A DNA stretch of 64,000 nt, from assembly GCF_023715155.1 (NCBI RefSeq), contig NZ_JAMBNQ010000018.1:32659-96658 (forward strand), in the 5' to 3' direction. The notes under the pieces are model-generated. The model made no database searches. It was not told the DNA's origin and was given only the letters and a program-made list of their open reading frames with translations. This DNA comes from Neobacillus mesonae. Lineage in GTDB: Bacteria > Bacillota > Bacilli > Bacillales > Cytobacillaceae. The position numbers were made by a program, and so were the translations under genes. Positions 1-8,759 of this stretch are shown piece after piece (the first letter of the stretch is position 1; each line of letters starts with the position of its first letter).

Positions 1-454
1 TTGCATCAATTCCAATCGGTGAAATAACCGGTATGTATCCCTGCTGTATGATTCCTTCAATTACCTTGACGTTAACCTCTACAACTTCTCCGACAAATCC
101 AAGCTCTTTTGCATTTTTTGTAGGAATGGATTGCAGCAAGCCGCCATCAACACCACTAATTCCAACGGCATTTCCACCGGCTTCAATGATGTTTCTCACC
201 ACCTGCTTGTTCACCGTCCCGCTTAATACCATTTCGACGATATCCAATACCTCTTGATTCGTCACCCTTAAACCGTCCACAAAGGTTGTTTCCACATGTA
301 AATTTTTTAATAATTGGTTGATTAATGGTCCTCCGCCATGGACAATAATCGGTGTCCATTCTCCTGTTTCATGAAGGGAAATGACATCTTCATAAAATGA
401 TCTTGGAAGGTTCTCCAATACGCTCCCGCCGCATTTAATGACTAGATATTTCAT
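1..454 (-). CDS. argB: Acetylglutamate kinase ArgB (N-terminal part, cut by window edge)
   Basis: Reading the minus strand from ATG at 454 gives MKYLVIKCGGSVLEN followed by the HGGGPLIN glycine-rich substrate loop and the VDGLRVT and GGNAVGISGVDG blocks of acetylglutamate kinases. The frame stays open to the window edge, so about the first 151 residues of a roughly 255-residue protein are present. The enzyme phosphorylates N-acetylglutamate in the second step of arginine synthesis. GGGAGG lies 8 bases before the ATG. It follows argJ by 13 bases and is probably the third gene of an argC-argJ-argB operon. Identity is firm; the C-terminal part cannot be judged. Confidence 0.93.
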   Translation of the reverse strand, partial: MKYLVIKCGGSVLENLPRSFYEDVISLHETGEWTPIIVHGGGPLINQLLKNLHVETTFVDGLRVTNQEVLDIVEMVLSGTVNKQVVRNIIEAGGNAVGISGVDGGLLQSIPTKNAKELGFVGEVVEVNVKVIEGIIQQGYIPVISPIGIDA

Positions 455-467
455 TGATGTGCCTCCC

Positions 468-1697
468 TCATGTGCGGTAGGATGCGTTTATTTTTACATA
501 ATCATAGGTTAAATCGCATCCCCAGGCAGTGGCACTAAATTCACCTTGATTTAAATCCACAAAAATTTGAACCGTATCTTGTTCCAGATATTTTTTTGCT
601 TCATCCTCATTGAATGGGGCTGGCAATCCATTTTCAAATACCGGAATAGTGCCTAATGATACCTTTATCGCCATTGGTTCAATCGGTACGCCGCTGTAGC
701 CGATGGCTGTTACAATTCGTCCCCAGTTGGCATCCGTTCCATAAATAGCCGTTTTCACTAGATTAGAGGAAATGATTGATTTTCCGATGGCTCTTGCTGC
801 ATTTTGACTGAAAGCACCATCTACTTTTACTTCTACTAATTTAGTTGCCCCTTCACCGTCTCGGGCAATCTTTTTCGCAAGAGATTCACATACAATCTTC
901 AAACCTGCTTTAAAAACTTCCCAATCTGGATGATCTTTTGTTAACTGGTCATTACCGGCCATACCGTTTGCCATTACTACAACCATGTCATTCGTACTTG
1001 TATCACCATCCACTGTGATCATATTGAATGTTTGATTTGTAATTTCCTTCAGGGCATTTGATAGATCTTCGTGAGCGATATTTGCATCTGATGTAACAAA
1101 TCCCAGCATTGTTGCCATATTTGGATGAATCATCCCAGAACCTTTAGATGCTCCTCCGATGCTGACGGTTTTCCCGTCAATCGTCATTTGAACTCCGATA
1201 TGTTTCACCACTAAATCGGTTGTCAAGATTGCTTGAAGGAAGTTTTTCACATCTTCATGCTCTTTATTTAAAATTTGTTTGATTCCCGTTGTAATTTTTT
1301 CCATTGGCAGCACTTCGCCAATAACCCCGGTAGAGGTAACTGCGACCAAATGATTTTGAATGCCAAGTTCAGAAGCGAATTGACTTTGCATTTCATAGGC
1401 GTCCTTTATTCCCTGTTCACCTGTACAAGCATTGGCGTTTGCTGAATTCACAATCAGCGCCTGAATTTTATTTTCTTTTGCCATACTTTCTTGAGTGACT
1501 ACAAGCGGTGCTGCTTGAAATGCGTTTGTTGTGTATACTCCCGCAGCAGCTGCTGGAACCTCAGAAACAATATAGCCCAGGTCAAGGCGTTTTCTTTTTA
1601 AACCGCAATGTAAGCCGCCTGCTTTAAATCCTTTCGGTAATGTGACGCTTTCTTCTTCTAAAATAACAATCTCTTTGCTTGTTGTTGCCTGTGCCAA
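468..1697 (-). CDS. argJ: Bifunctional glutamate N-acetyltransferase / ornithine acetyltransferase ArgJ
   Basis: ArgJ recycles the acetyl group from acetylornithine to glutamate. The product carries the self-cleavage site NMATMLGF, with the nucleophilic Thr near residue 196, the KGSGMIHPN block before it, and the family C-terminus WGCDLTYDYVKINASYRT. The frame is open to an ATG at 1736, but that has no ribosome site. TTG at 1697 is preceded by AAAGGGGG at good spacing and gives 409 residues, close to the about 406 of B. subtilis ArgJ, so TTG is preferred. It lies between argC and argB in a tight operon. Confidence 0.93.
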   Translation of the reverse strand: MAQATTSKEIVILEEESVTLPKGFKAGGLHCGLKRKRLDLGYIVSEVPAAAAGVYTTNAFQAAPLVVTQESMAKENKIQALIVNSANANACTGEQGIKDAYEMQSQFASELGIQNHLVAVTSTGVIGEVLPMEKITTGIKQILNKEHEDVKNFLQAILTTDLVVKHIGVQMTIDGKTVSIGGASKGSGMIHPNMATMLGFVTSDANIAHEDLSNALKEITNQTFNMITVDGDTSTNDMVVVMANGMAGNDQLTKDHPDWEVFKAGLKIVCESLAKKIARDGEGATKLVEVKVDGAFSQNAARAIGKSIISSNLVKTAIYGTDANWGRIVTAIGYSGVPIEPMAIKVSLGTIPVFENGLPAPFNEDEAKKYLEQDTVQIFVDLNQGEFSATAWGCDLTYDYVKINASYRT

Positions 1698-1747
1698 TGT
1701 TGGTTCCCCCTTTAATCTCCCTTTTTGTCCGTTCATTTTTAATTGTT

Positions 1748-2785
1748 TTATGGATAGATTGGTAATTGATTAAGACCGCTTTGTTCGTCCCAGCCAAACA
1801 TTAAATTCGCATTTTGAATGGCCTGCCCGGCAGCACCTTTAACCAAATTGTCAATCACGGAAACTACCGTCAGCCGGTTTGTCCTCTCGTCCGCGTGAAG
1901 TCCGATATCACAATAATTGCTTCCCTGCACTTCTTTCGTTGAAGGAACAACTCCAACTGGTCTGATTCTGACAAATGGTTTATTTTTATAAAATTCGTTG
2001 TATAATTCTACAACTTCTTTTGTAGGTATTTTTTGGTTTAATTTTAGATACATCGTACACATAATCCCTCTGTTCATTGGTGCCAGATGGGTCATAAAGG
2101 TCACGGTGATTGGGCTGCCGCTTTCATCTGAAAGTACTTGCTCAATTTCCGGTATGTGCTGATGTGCACCTAGTTTATAAGCTTTTATGTTTTCATTGAT
2201 TTCTGCATAGTGAGAGGTTAATGAAAGACCCCTTCCTGCTCCGGTAACACCTGACTTAGCATCTATAATGATAGATTCCTTATCTGCTAAGTTCGTTTTT
2301 AAGATAGGTAACAGCCCAAGGGTTGCGGCTGTTGGATAGCAGCCTGGATTGGATAGCAAGGATGCTGTTTTAACTTTTTCCGGGTAAATCTCACTTAATC
2401 CATAGACTGCTTGTTTTATATATTCATGGCTTGCCGGCCTTTTCTTATACCATGTTTCATATTGTTCTGCGGACCTTAACCGGAAATCCCCGGATAAGTC
2501 AATACATTTAATCCCCGTTTCCATTAATTGGGGAACCAGATTGCTGCTTACCCCCGATGGAGTTGCCAAGAATACAACTTCATTATTTTTTGCGATACTT
2601 TCCGCATCAAATTTTTCTAATGGCTGTTCTATGACTTCTGACAAATGAGGATAGCTGTCACTGAAATTGTTTCCCGCCTGTGAGTTGGATACAACCGTAC
2701 CAACCTCTAAATATGGGTGCTGATGTATCAGTCTAATCAATTCGATTGACCCATATCCTGTTCCACCGATTATTGCAGCTCTCAA
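1748..2785 (-). CDS. argC: N-acetyl-gamma-glutamyl-phosphate reductase ArgC
   Basis: NADPH-dependent reductase of the third arginine step. The N-terminus has the nucleotide-binding IIGGTGYGSIELIRL; the catalytic Cys is in SNPGCYPTAATLG; the GAHQHIPEIEQ block with the conserved His follows. The frame is open to TTG at 2800, but GGGAG sits 8 bases before a TTG at 2785, which gives MRAAIIGGTGYG and matches the family start. First gene of the arg operon. The AT-rich upstream region carries TGAAT/ATTCA half-sites that could bind AhrC/ArgR. Confidence 0.93.
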   Translation of the reverse strand: MRAAIIGGTGYGSIELIRLIHQHPYLEVGTVVSNSQAGNNFSDSYPHLSEVIEQPLEKFDAESIAKNNEVVFLATPSGVSSNLVPQLMETGIKCIDLSGDFRLRSAEQYETWYKKRPASHEYIKQAVYGLSEIYPEKVKTASLLSNPGCYPTAATLGLLPILKTNLADKESIIIDAKSGVTGAGRGLSLTSHYAEINENIKAYKLGAHQHIPEIEQVLSDESGSPITVTFMTHLAPMNRGIMCTMYLKLNQKIPTKEVVELYNEFYKNKPFVRIRPVGVVPSTKEVQGSNYCDIGLHADERTNRLTVVSVIDNLVKGAAGQAIQNANLMFGWDEQSGLNQLPIYP

Positions 2786-2808
2786 TTTTTTCACTCCCAA
2801 ACATTGCT

Positions 2809-2900
2809 TTAATAATGAATTATTATACAGTTAAATATATAATTATTCAATACAAAAAATATTAATTTTTCAGTATTCATCAATATTTATTCAATTTAAA
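2809..2900 (-). promoter_or_regulatory. Candidate AhrC/ArgR operator region before argC
   Basis: Very AT-rich stretch upstream of argC with several TGAAT or ATTCA half-sites (about 2815, 2845, 2875 and 2891), including ATTCATCAATATTTATTCAA. ARG boxes have the form TGAAT-AT-rich-ATTCA, and arginine operons of bacilli are controlled by AhrC. The assignment rests on motif and position only. Confidence 0.4.
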
Positions 2901-2942
2901 TTTGTAAGCGATTACATAATTTTGTTGTCCCTTATTCATGTT

Positions 2943-2997
2943 AAAAAATAAAAAGGAGCCAATCCAACAGCTGTTCCTACCAGTGTTAGATTGGCTC
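2943..2997 (-). terminator. Rho-independent terminator after aroK
   Basis: On the minus strand GAGCCAATC-T-AACA pairs with TGTT-G-GATTGGCTC and is followed by CTTTTTATTTTTT. It ends the aroK transcript before the arg promoter region. Confidence 0.8.
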
Positions 2998-3079
2998 ATT
3001 TGAATGATGATAATAAAAGATTTAATGTTCTTCTTAGTTCAGATACTGGGCGGGTCCTGGACAGATGCTGAAATGACTA

Positions 3080-3160
3080 TCATGGCTGAACCAATGTACT
3101 GCCTGCTAACCGGGTACTCTCGCCGGTAACAACTTCCCTGACTTTAACTATTGGTTTCAT
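3080..3160 (-). CDS. Possible 26-residue small ORF just after aroK
   Basis: An ATG five bases after the aroK stop opens a 26-codon frame beginning MKPIVKVREVVTGES and ending with TGA. The upstream Shine-Dalgarno is weak (GGAA). It fits between the aroK stop and the terminator, so it would be on the aroK transcript. I do not recognise it. It could equally be part of a structured 3' region, since the same stretch has GC-rich short inverted repeats. Coding status is uncertain. Confidence 0.25.
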   Translation of the reverse strand: MKPIVKVREVVTGESTRLAGSTLVQP

Positions 3161-3165
3161 GTATT

Positions 3166-3678
3166 CTATTCCAGCCTAAATAAAATTTCATTTACGATGT
3201 CTTCCGGATTCTTGTTATCTACTGAAATATTCAAATGATGATCCTTGTAAATTGCCTGCCGGTTATAAAACAGTTCTTCCATTTCTACTATTGTTTTTCC
3301 ATGAAGAACCGGACGGTTGTCAATGATCAGGCTGATCCTGTCCTTCCAGTTTTCAAAAGAGATATTTAAATAAATGACCGTGCACGTGGATAAGCAAACT
3401 TTTTTAATATCTTCTTGAAGAAATGCCCCTCCACCGACCGATATGATTTTTTGCTTAGATTCAGCCAGGCTGATAATTAATTCTCTTTCCCTGTCTCTAA
3501 ATATTTTTTCACCGAACTTTTGAAAAATCTCCGGTACCGGCATATTGAATTCTTTTTCGATTTCTTCATCTATATCAATGAACGGACGATTCAATTTTTG
3601 GGCGAGCAGCTTGGAGACTGTTGTCTTCCCGACTCCCATGAAGCCGATTAATATGATGCTTTTTTCATCTTTTGTCAC
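3166..3678 (-). CDS. aroK: Shikimate kinase
   Basis: 170 residues, the usual length. The Walker A loop is GFMGVGKTTVSK near residue 13. The shikimate-binding Asp lies in IDIDEEIE, FGEKIFRDRERE holds the substrate Arg, SVGGGAF is the glycine triplet, and RPVLHG lies in the lid region. It phosphorylates shikimate in the chorismate pathway. The start is GTG at 3678 with GGAGGG 8-9 bases upstream. It stands alone, followed by a strong terminator; the upstream 320 bases hold a short repeat array rather than another gene. Confidence 0.93.
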   Translation of the reverse strand: MTKDEKSIILIGFMGVGKTTVSKLLAQKLNRPFIDIDEEIEKEFNMPVPEIFQKFGEKIFRDRERELIISLAESKQKIISVGGGAFLQEDIKKVCLSTCTVIYLNISFENWKDRISLIIDNRPVLHGKTIVEMEELFYNRQAIYKDHHLNISVDNKNPEDIVNEILFRLE

Positions 3679-3816
3679 TTACATTCCCTCCACAACCAAA
3701 CGAACAATCTTGAGCCTATTATAAATCTTCTGAATATGTATGACAAAAATATTTTTTTACAAGAACAACTTTCTCCTACATAAATATTCTTAAGATTCAT
3801 TTCCCCTTCTTGCACT

Positions 3817-3937
3817 TGTTCAAGTTCTCATGAACGTTTTATCGGGATACTCTCTCCCTTCACGAGTTTTCGTGAACACTTTATGAGGACAATTTTTCCT
3901 TCCAATCCACTTCACAAGTGCTCATGAACAATTTTTA
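3817..3937. repeat. Short tandem hairpin array (3 units, steps about 40-42 and 52 bp)
   Basis: Three related inverted repeats lie in the aroK-dppC gap: TTCAAGTTCTCATGAA, TTCACGA-gttt-TCGTGAA and TTCACAAGTGCTCATGAA. Their TGAAC ends are at 3831, 3873 and 3925. Short linkers such as GAGGACAATTTTTCC resemble pieces of the array near 15.8 kb. No ORF is supported here; the rest of the 320-base gap shows nothing else except the aroK ribosome site and the downstream terminator. Confidence 0.7.
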
Positions 3938-3969
3938 GGAAAAATGCATTTCTTCAAAGAAACAAATAC

Positions 3970-3997
3970 AAAAAAGACCCCAATTGAGGTCTTTCCA
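3970..3997 (-). terminator. Terminator of the dipeptide ABC operon
   Basis: AAAGACCTCAATTGGGGTC followed by TTTTTT on the minus strand, directly after the dppC-type stop codon. Short perfect stem GACCTC/GGGGTC with one G-T pair. Confidence 0.75.
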
Positions 3998-3998
3998 T

Positions 3999-4898
3999 CT
4001 AATTCTTCATCTTCGGGTCCAGCACATCCCGCAGCCCGTCTCCCATTAAATTAAAACCAAGTACTGTCAACATGATTGCCATCCCAGGGAAAAATAGTGT
4101 CCAAGGGGCATTGGTAATATAATTCTTTGAATCAGCGAGCATTTTTCCCCATTCCGGTGTCGGCGGCTGTGCGCCCATTCCAAGGAATCCGAGAGCAGCC
4201 GCTTCAATAATGGCCGTAGCAATTGCTAAGGTTGCCTGAACTATTACCGGAGAAATACTGTTTGGTAATATATGCCTAAACAGGATCCGGGAATCCTTCA
4301 TTCCAATAGCCCTGGCTGACATAATGTATTCTTCTTGCTTGACACTCAATACTTTTGAACGAACGAGTCTTCCAAAGTTGGGTATATTGATGACTGCAAT
4401 CGCAATCAAAGCATTTTGCAGTGATGGACCAAGAATAGCGACCACCGCAATGGCTAATAGAATACTTGGAAATGCCAGCATGATATCGAAAATCCGTGAA
4501 ATGATTGTATCTACCCAGCGCCCGTAGTACCCGGCAATAATACCAAGGAATGTCCCAGCCGCAACGGAACCTAGTACTGAGAAAAATCCAACCCATAAAG
4601 AAATTCTTGCTCCATATAATACCCTTGAAAAAATGTCACGCCCAAAGTCGTCCGTGCCAAACCAATGTTTACTTGATGGGGCCTGCATCCTTTCAGACAT
4701 GACCTGTTCTTTAAAGCCATACGGTGCCACCCATGGGGCAATGGCAGCAATAATGATAAAAAACAGGACAATTGCCAGACCAATGACAGCTAAGCGATTT
4801 TTATAAAAGGACCGCCATGCTTCCTTCCATGGTGGTACAAACTTTTCTTCAGCAGCAATCGTTTGAATTTCCGTTGTATTTTTTGCAAGTTCTGCCAC
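3999..4898 (-). CDS. Peptide ABC transporter permease, DppC/OppC type
   Basis: 299-residue inner-membrane permease. The N-terminal soluble tail leads into a first membrane helix (LAVIGLAIVLFFIIIAA), then the OppC_N region with HWFGTDDFGRDIFSRVLYGAR, and the BPD_transp_1 domain. The EAA loop reads SARAIGMKDSRILFRHILPN, and EAAALGFLGMGAQPP is typical of the DppC branch. It is the last gene of the operon, 14 bases after the DppB-type permease, and would pair with it to form the channel. Substrate is inferred as dipeptides or short peptides; nickel or glutathione cannot be excluded. Confidence 0.9.
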   Translation of the reverse strand: MAELAKNTTEIQTIAAEEKFVPPWKEAWRSFYKNRLAVIGLAIVLFFIIIAAIAPWVAPYGFKEQVMSERMQAPSSKHWFGTDDFGRDIFSRVLYGARISLWVGFFSVLGSVAAGTFLGIIAGYYGRWVDTIISRIFDIMLAFPSILLAIAVVAILGPSLQNALIAIAVINIPNFGRLVRSKVLSVKQEEYIMSARAIGMKDSRILFRHILPNSISPVIVQATLAIATAIIEAAALGFLGMGAQPPTPEWGKMLADSKNYITNAPWTLFFPGMAIMLTVLGFNLMGDGLRDVLDPKMKN

Positions 4899-4912
4899 GG
4901 GCTCCCCCTCCC

Positions 4913-5929
4913 TTACTTGGTATATTTTATTCGCGGATCAATAAAGACATATAATAGATCAACGACCAAATTAATGAAAACAAAGATGGCAGCTATGATC
5001 AGAATACCAGACTGGATAACGGGATAATCCCGGTAACCAATCGCATCATATAAATATCTGCCGATGCCCGGCCAGCCGAAAATTGTTTCCGTTAAGATTG
5101 CTCCACCTAAAAGCAGTCCGGTTTGCAGGCCGATAACGGTAAGGACAGGAATAATGGCATTTTTTAACGAATGTTTATACACTACCCAGAACATTCTTAA
5201 CCCTTTTGCTCTGGCAGTACGAATGTAGTCAGATTTCATTACCTCCAGCATCGTTGCCCGCGTCATTCTGGCAATAATCGCCATGGGGATGGTGGCAAGT
5301 GCAGCACTTGGTAAAATTAAATGCTTTAATACCACAGTAAATTGATCAAACCTTCCCTGTAAAAGGGTATCAAGTAAGTAAATATTCGTTACCGCTGTAA
5401 CCGGATCCCTGACATTCTCTCTTCCAGTTGTGGGCAGCCAGCCTAATTCAATCGAAAACACCCATTGCCCCATTAAACCGAGCCAGAAAATTGGCATGGA
5501 AACACCGATTAACGCAAATACCATTGCGGCATAATCAAACCATGATTTCGAGAACCAAGCACTAATAATCCCTGCATTCACCCCGATTATGACAGCAATA
5601 ATAATAGCGACTAATGTTAACTCAATTGTTGCCGTTAAGTAAGGCCAGATTTCCTCATTAATCGGCACCCTTGTCCTAAGTGAGATTCCTAAATCTCCAT
5701 GCAATAATGCTTTTATATAGTCAAAATATTGTATGTACCATGGCTGATTCAGTCCTAACTGCTTTGTCAGTTCCGCAACGGACTCCTTCGTCGCTCTTTG
5801 TCCAAGAATTACCTGTGCCGGGTTCCCTGGAATAGCATGAATGATAGCAAAAACAACCAGCGTCATGCCGATTAAAACAGGAATTAATGAAAAAATTCTC
5901 CGGACTGTGTACGTAAGCACGATACTCAC
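4913..5929 (-). CDS. Peptide ABC transporter permease, DppB/OppB type
   Basis: 338 residues with an N-terminal helix (RRIFSLIPVLIGMTLVVFAI) and the GNPAQVILG and LGLNQPWYIQYFDYI segments seen in DppB/OppB proteins. The EAA loop is RTARAKGLRMFWVVYKHSLK, and the C-terminus has GWPGIGRYLYDAI. It forms the heterodimeric channel with the next gene. The 190-base gap from the binding-protein gene upstream contains a 21-bp repeat array and a terminator-like hairpin, so permease levels are probably lower than binding-protein levels. Confidence 0.9.
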   Translation of the reverse strand: MSIVLTYTVRRIFSLIPVLIGMTLVVFAIIHAIPGNPAQVILGQRATKESVAELTKQLGLNQPWYIQYFDYIKALLHGDLGISLRTRVPINEEIWPYLTATIELTLVAIIIAVIIGVNAGIISAWFSKSWFDYAAMVFALIGVSMPIFWLGLMGQWVFSIELGWLPTTGRENVRDPVTAVTNIYLLDTLLQGRFDQFTVVLKHLILPSAALATIPMAIIARMTRATMLEVMKSDYIRTARAKGLRMFWVVYKHSLKNAIIPVLTVIGLQTGLLLGGAILTETIFGWPGIGRYLYDAIGYRDYPVIQSGILIIAAIFVFINLVVDLLYVFIDPRIKYTK

Positions 5930-5961
5930 CCCTTTTTAGGCTTTCCAACAGTTACTCTTTT

Positions 5962-6062
5962 TTGGATTCGCGGATAAATGGCCATGATTCGCGGATATCC
6001 TGCTGCAATCCGCGGATCTTCCTCAAATACGCGGATAAATACCAAAAATTCGCGGATAACCA
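5962..6062. repeat. CGCGGATA array, 5 copies at about 21-bp spacing
   Basis: CGCGGA occurs at 5969, 5990, 6011, 6030 and 6051, giving steps of 21, 21, 19 and 21 bases inside the gap between the binding protein and dppB-type genes. The read-through translation on the plus strand starting at 5962 is not a credible gene. The array lies inside the operon transcript. Confidence 0.75.
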
Positions 6063-6084
6063 TTTTTCAAATAGAATTGTTACC

Positions 6085-6110
6085 AAAAAGGGAGGCAAGA
6101 AACCTCCCCC
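6085..6110 (-). terminator. Intra-operon terminator-like hairpin after the binding-protein gene
   Basis: GGGAGGTTTCTTGCCTCCC followed by TTTTTGGT on the minus strand, immediately past the substrate-binding-protein stop. Such hairpins commonly reduce read-through into permease genes and stabilise the upstream message. Confidence 0.7.
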
Positions 6111-6122
6111 TTTTATTGCTGC

Positions 6123-7739
6123 TTATTTAAATTCGACTTTGCTTAAGCACTCAGAACCGGTAGGATGCGGCAGATAGTTTGCCACGTCTTTTGATGCCGC
6201 TAAAAGCGGTGTGGAGTGAACAAGCGGCACCCATGGGGCATCCTCATGTACAATTTCTTGTGCTTTCTTATACAACTCATTACGCTTTTCTTGATCAGCA
6301 ACAGTTTGGGCCTCAATTAAAATTTTGTGAAGCTCGTCATTGCTGTATTGTGCATAGTTATTGCTGCCAATGCTGTCTTTGTCTAACAATGTGTAAATAA
6401 AGTTGTCAGGGTCTCCGTTATCACCTGTCCAGCCAAGCATAAACATGTCAAACTCACCTTTATTTGCTTTTTCCAGATAAGTGGCCCAGTCCACTGATTT
6501 GATATTTGCTTTAATATTAATTTTACTTAAGCTTTCTTGAATAACCTCAGCAACCTTTTGAGCTTCCGGCATGTATGGCCGTGCTACAGGCATTGCCCAT
6601 AGGTCAATTTCGAATCCTTTTTCATATCCTGCTTCTTTCAACAAGGCCTTTGCTTTTTCTAAATCAAACGGATAATCTTCAATGGCGTCGTTATACCCTT
6701 CAATAGAAGGAGGCATTGGGTTTTTTGCCGGGAGCGCTTTACCACCATAGAACGCATCGATAATCGTTTTCTTATCAATTGCATGGTTAATCGCCTGGCG
6801 AACCAGCTTATTATCCAATGGCTTACGAGTAGTTGTTAAACCAATATAGCCGATGTTCATAGATGGACGTTCGATGATTTGCAGCTTATCGTTTGCTAAA
6901 ACAGTGGCTTCATCAGAATTATTTAATCCATCCATTACATCGATTTCGCCGTTTGCAAGAGCATTAAGACGCGCTGTATTTTCCGGAATCACGCGGAAAA
7001 TAATTTTGTTCAGCTTCGGAAGATTTTTATCCCAGTAGTCTGGGTTCTTTTCAATCACAATACGGTCATTTGGCTTCCACTCGACAAATTTGAATGGACC
7101 TGTTCCAACCGGGTGGCTTCTGAAGTCATCACCATATTTTTCAAGTGCTGCGGGGCTTGCAATTCCAAACATAGACATAGCCAGGTTTTTCAAAAATGGA
7201 GCCTGCGGTCTTTTTAAAATAAATTGTACCGTATGGTCATCAAGGGCTTTAATGTCTTTAATGACGTGCCCTTCATCCTTCTTAAAGCCGCCAAACATAG
7301 TGTAGTAAGGGAATTTCTCTGCATCCCCGTTCATCCAGCGGTTAAAGTTGTAGATCACAGCATCTGCATTGAAATCGGTGCCGTCATGGAATTTTACCCC
7401 TTGACGAAGATGGAACGTATACGTTAACCCATCATCGGAAACTTCCCATTTTTCGGCAAGTCCGGGGTGAATGGTTGTATCCTGTTCTCCATAATTTAAT
7501 AAGGTTTCAAAAATATTAATAGTTACCTTGAAGGTTTCCCCCTCCGTTGTGGTAATTGGATCTAGTGAAACAGAGTCACCGCCGCGGCCATAAACAAGCG
7601 TATCCTTTGCAGGAGCACCTCCTTCTTGAGGTTTCTTTTTCTCGCCTGCCTCGTTACTTGTTTCACTGCTGCAGCCAACTAAAAACATACTGATGGCTAA
7701 TAATGCTATCAGCAGCATATTTAACGTCCTTTTCTTCAT
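6123..7739 (-). CDS. Peptide-binding lipoprotein (family 5 solute-binding protein, DppA-like)
   Basis: 538 residues. The lipoprotein signal peptide ends in LVGCSSE, with the lipid-modified Cys near residue 23. The SBP_bac_5 fold follows, with GLAEKWEVSDDGLTYTFHLR, GVKFHDGTDFNADAV, GTGPFKFVEWKPND and FDMFMLGWTGDNGDPDNF; the last is characteristic of DppA/GsiB-type dipeptide or glutathione binders. It is the third gene after the two ATPases and precedes the permeases. GGGGG lies upstream of the ATG. It would deliver peptides to the DppBC-type channel from the outer membrane face. Confidence 0.9.
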   Translation of the reverse strand: MKKRTLNMLLIALLAISMFLVGCSSETSNEAGEKKKPQEGGAPAKDTLVYGRGGDSVSLDPITTTEGETFKVTINIFETLLNYGEQDTTIHPGLAEKWEVSDDGLTYTFHLRQGVKFHDGTDFNADAVIYNFNRWMNGDAEKFPYYTMFGGFKKDEGHVIKDIKALDDHTVQFILKRPQAPFLKNLAMSMFGIASPAALEKYGDDFRSHPVGTGPFKFVEWKPNDRIVIEKNPDYWDKNLPKLNKIIFRVIPENTARLNALANGEIDVMDGLNNSDEATVLANDKLQIIERPSMNIGYIGLTTTRKPLDNKLVRQAINHAIDKKTIIDAFYGGKALPAKNPMPPSIEGYNDAIEDYPFDLEKAKALLKEAGYEKGFEIDLWAMPVARPYMPEAQKVAEVIQESLSKINIKANIKSVDWATYLEKANKGEFDMFMLGWTGDNGDPDNFIYTLLDKDSIGSNNYAQYSNDELHKILIEAQTVADQEKRNELYKKAQEIVHEDAPWVPLVHSTPLLAASKDVANYLPHPTGSECLSKVEFK

Positions 7740-7790
7740 GTAGTTTTCTTACCCCCTAAAGTTTTATTTTTCTATCATAAATGCGGCCCA

Positions 7791-8759
7791 TCACTCTTTA
7801 TATAAATGACAGGCAACATAATGACCATTTACAACACGTTCCTTTGGTCTTGTCGTTTTACAAATGTCCATGCACTCGCTGCATCTTGTATGAAAAGCAC
7901 AGCCCGAAGGAGGATTAGACGGACTTGGAAGGTCTCCCTGGATTAAAATGGTTTCCTTTTTCACATCCGGGTCAGGAATCGGCACCGCCGAAAGCAATGC
8001 TTTCGTATAAGGATGCAGCGGGTTGTCATACAGCTCTTCTCCTTCTGACAATTCTATTAATCTTCCTAAATACATCACGCCTACCCGGTCGCTGATATGG
8101 CGGACTACCCCTAAATCATGAGCAATAAATATATAGGTGAGCTGGAATTCTGTCTGGATATCCTTCATCAGATTAAGCACCTGTGCCTGGATGGACACAT
8201 CAAGTGCAGAAACCGGTTCATCCGCAATAATCAGCTTCGGCTTTGTCATTAGAGCTCGTGCAATTCCGATTCTCTGACGCTGGCCGCCGCTGAATTGATG
8301 GGGGTATCTTTTTGCATGGTAACTGCTTAACCCAACCACCTCCAGCATTTCTTTTACCTGCTTTCGCCGCTCCTCTTTCGTTCCGATTCCGTGGACAATT
8401 AATGGCTCTTCTAAAATTTGTTCGATAGAATGCCTTGGATTAAGCGATGCATATGGATCTTGAAATACCATTTGAATATCACGGCGCACCTTTCGCAACT
8501 CTGATTTAGACATTTTGGTAATTTCTTTATCCTCAAAAACAATGGATCCGTCACTTGCTTCAATCAACCGCATAAGAAGGCGCCCGGTTGTTGATTTACC
8601 ACAACCGGATTCCCCGACAATCCCTAATGTTTCACCCTTATTTACGGAAAAAGAAATATCATCTACTGCCTTCACTTCCCCCTGTTTTCTTCCTAAAATA
8701 CCGCCGTTTATCGAAAAATATTTTTTTAGTCCCTTTACCTCAAGAAGTAACTCCGGCAT
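7791..8759 (-). CDS. Peptide ABC transporter ATPase, DppF/OppF type
   Basis: 322 residues. Walker A GESGCGKSTTGR, Q-loop MVFQDPYASLNPR, signature FSGGQRQRIGIARAL, Walker B LIIADEPVSALD and H-loop IAHDLGVV are all intact. The C-terminal oligopeptide extension has Cys residues (SGCAFHTRCSECMDIC) that in OppD/F-type ATPases bind a 4Fe-4S cluster. It overlaps the upstream DppD-type gene by 20 bases, indicating translational coupling. It energises import with its partner ATPase. Confidence 0.92.
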   Translation of the reverse strand: MPELLLEVKGLKKYFSINGGILGRKQGEVKAVDDISFSVNKGETLGIVGESGCGKSTTGRLLMRLIEASDGSIVFEDKEITKMSKSELRKVRRDIQMVFQDPYASLNPRHSIEQILEEPLIVHGIGTKEERRKQVKEMLEVVGLSSYHAKRYPHQFSGGQRQRIGIARALMTKPKLIIADEPVSALDVSIQAQVLNLMKDIQTEFQLTYIFIAHDLGVVRHISDRVGVMYLGRLIELSEGEELYDNPLHPYTKALLSAVPIPDPDVKKETILIQGDLPSPSNPPSGCAFHTRCSECMDICKTTRPKERVVNGHYVACHLYKE

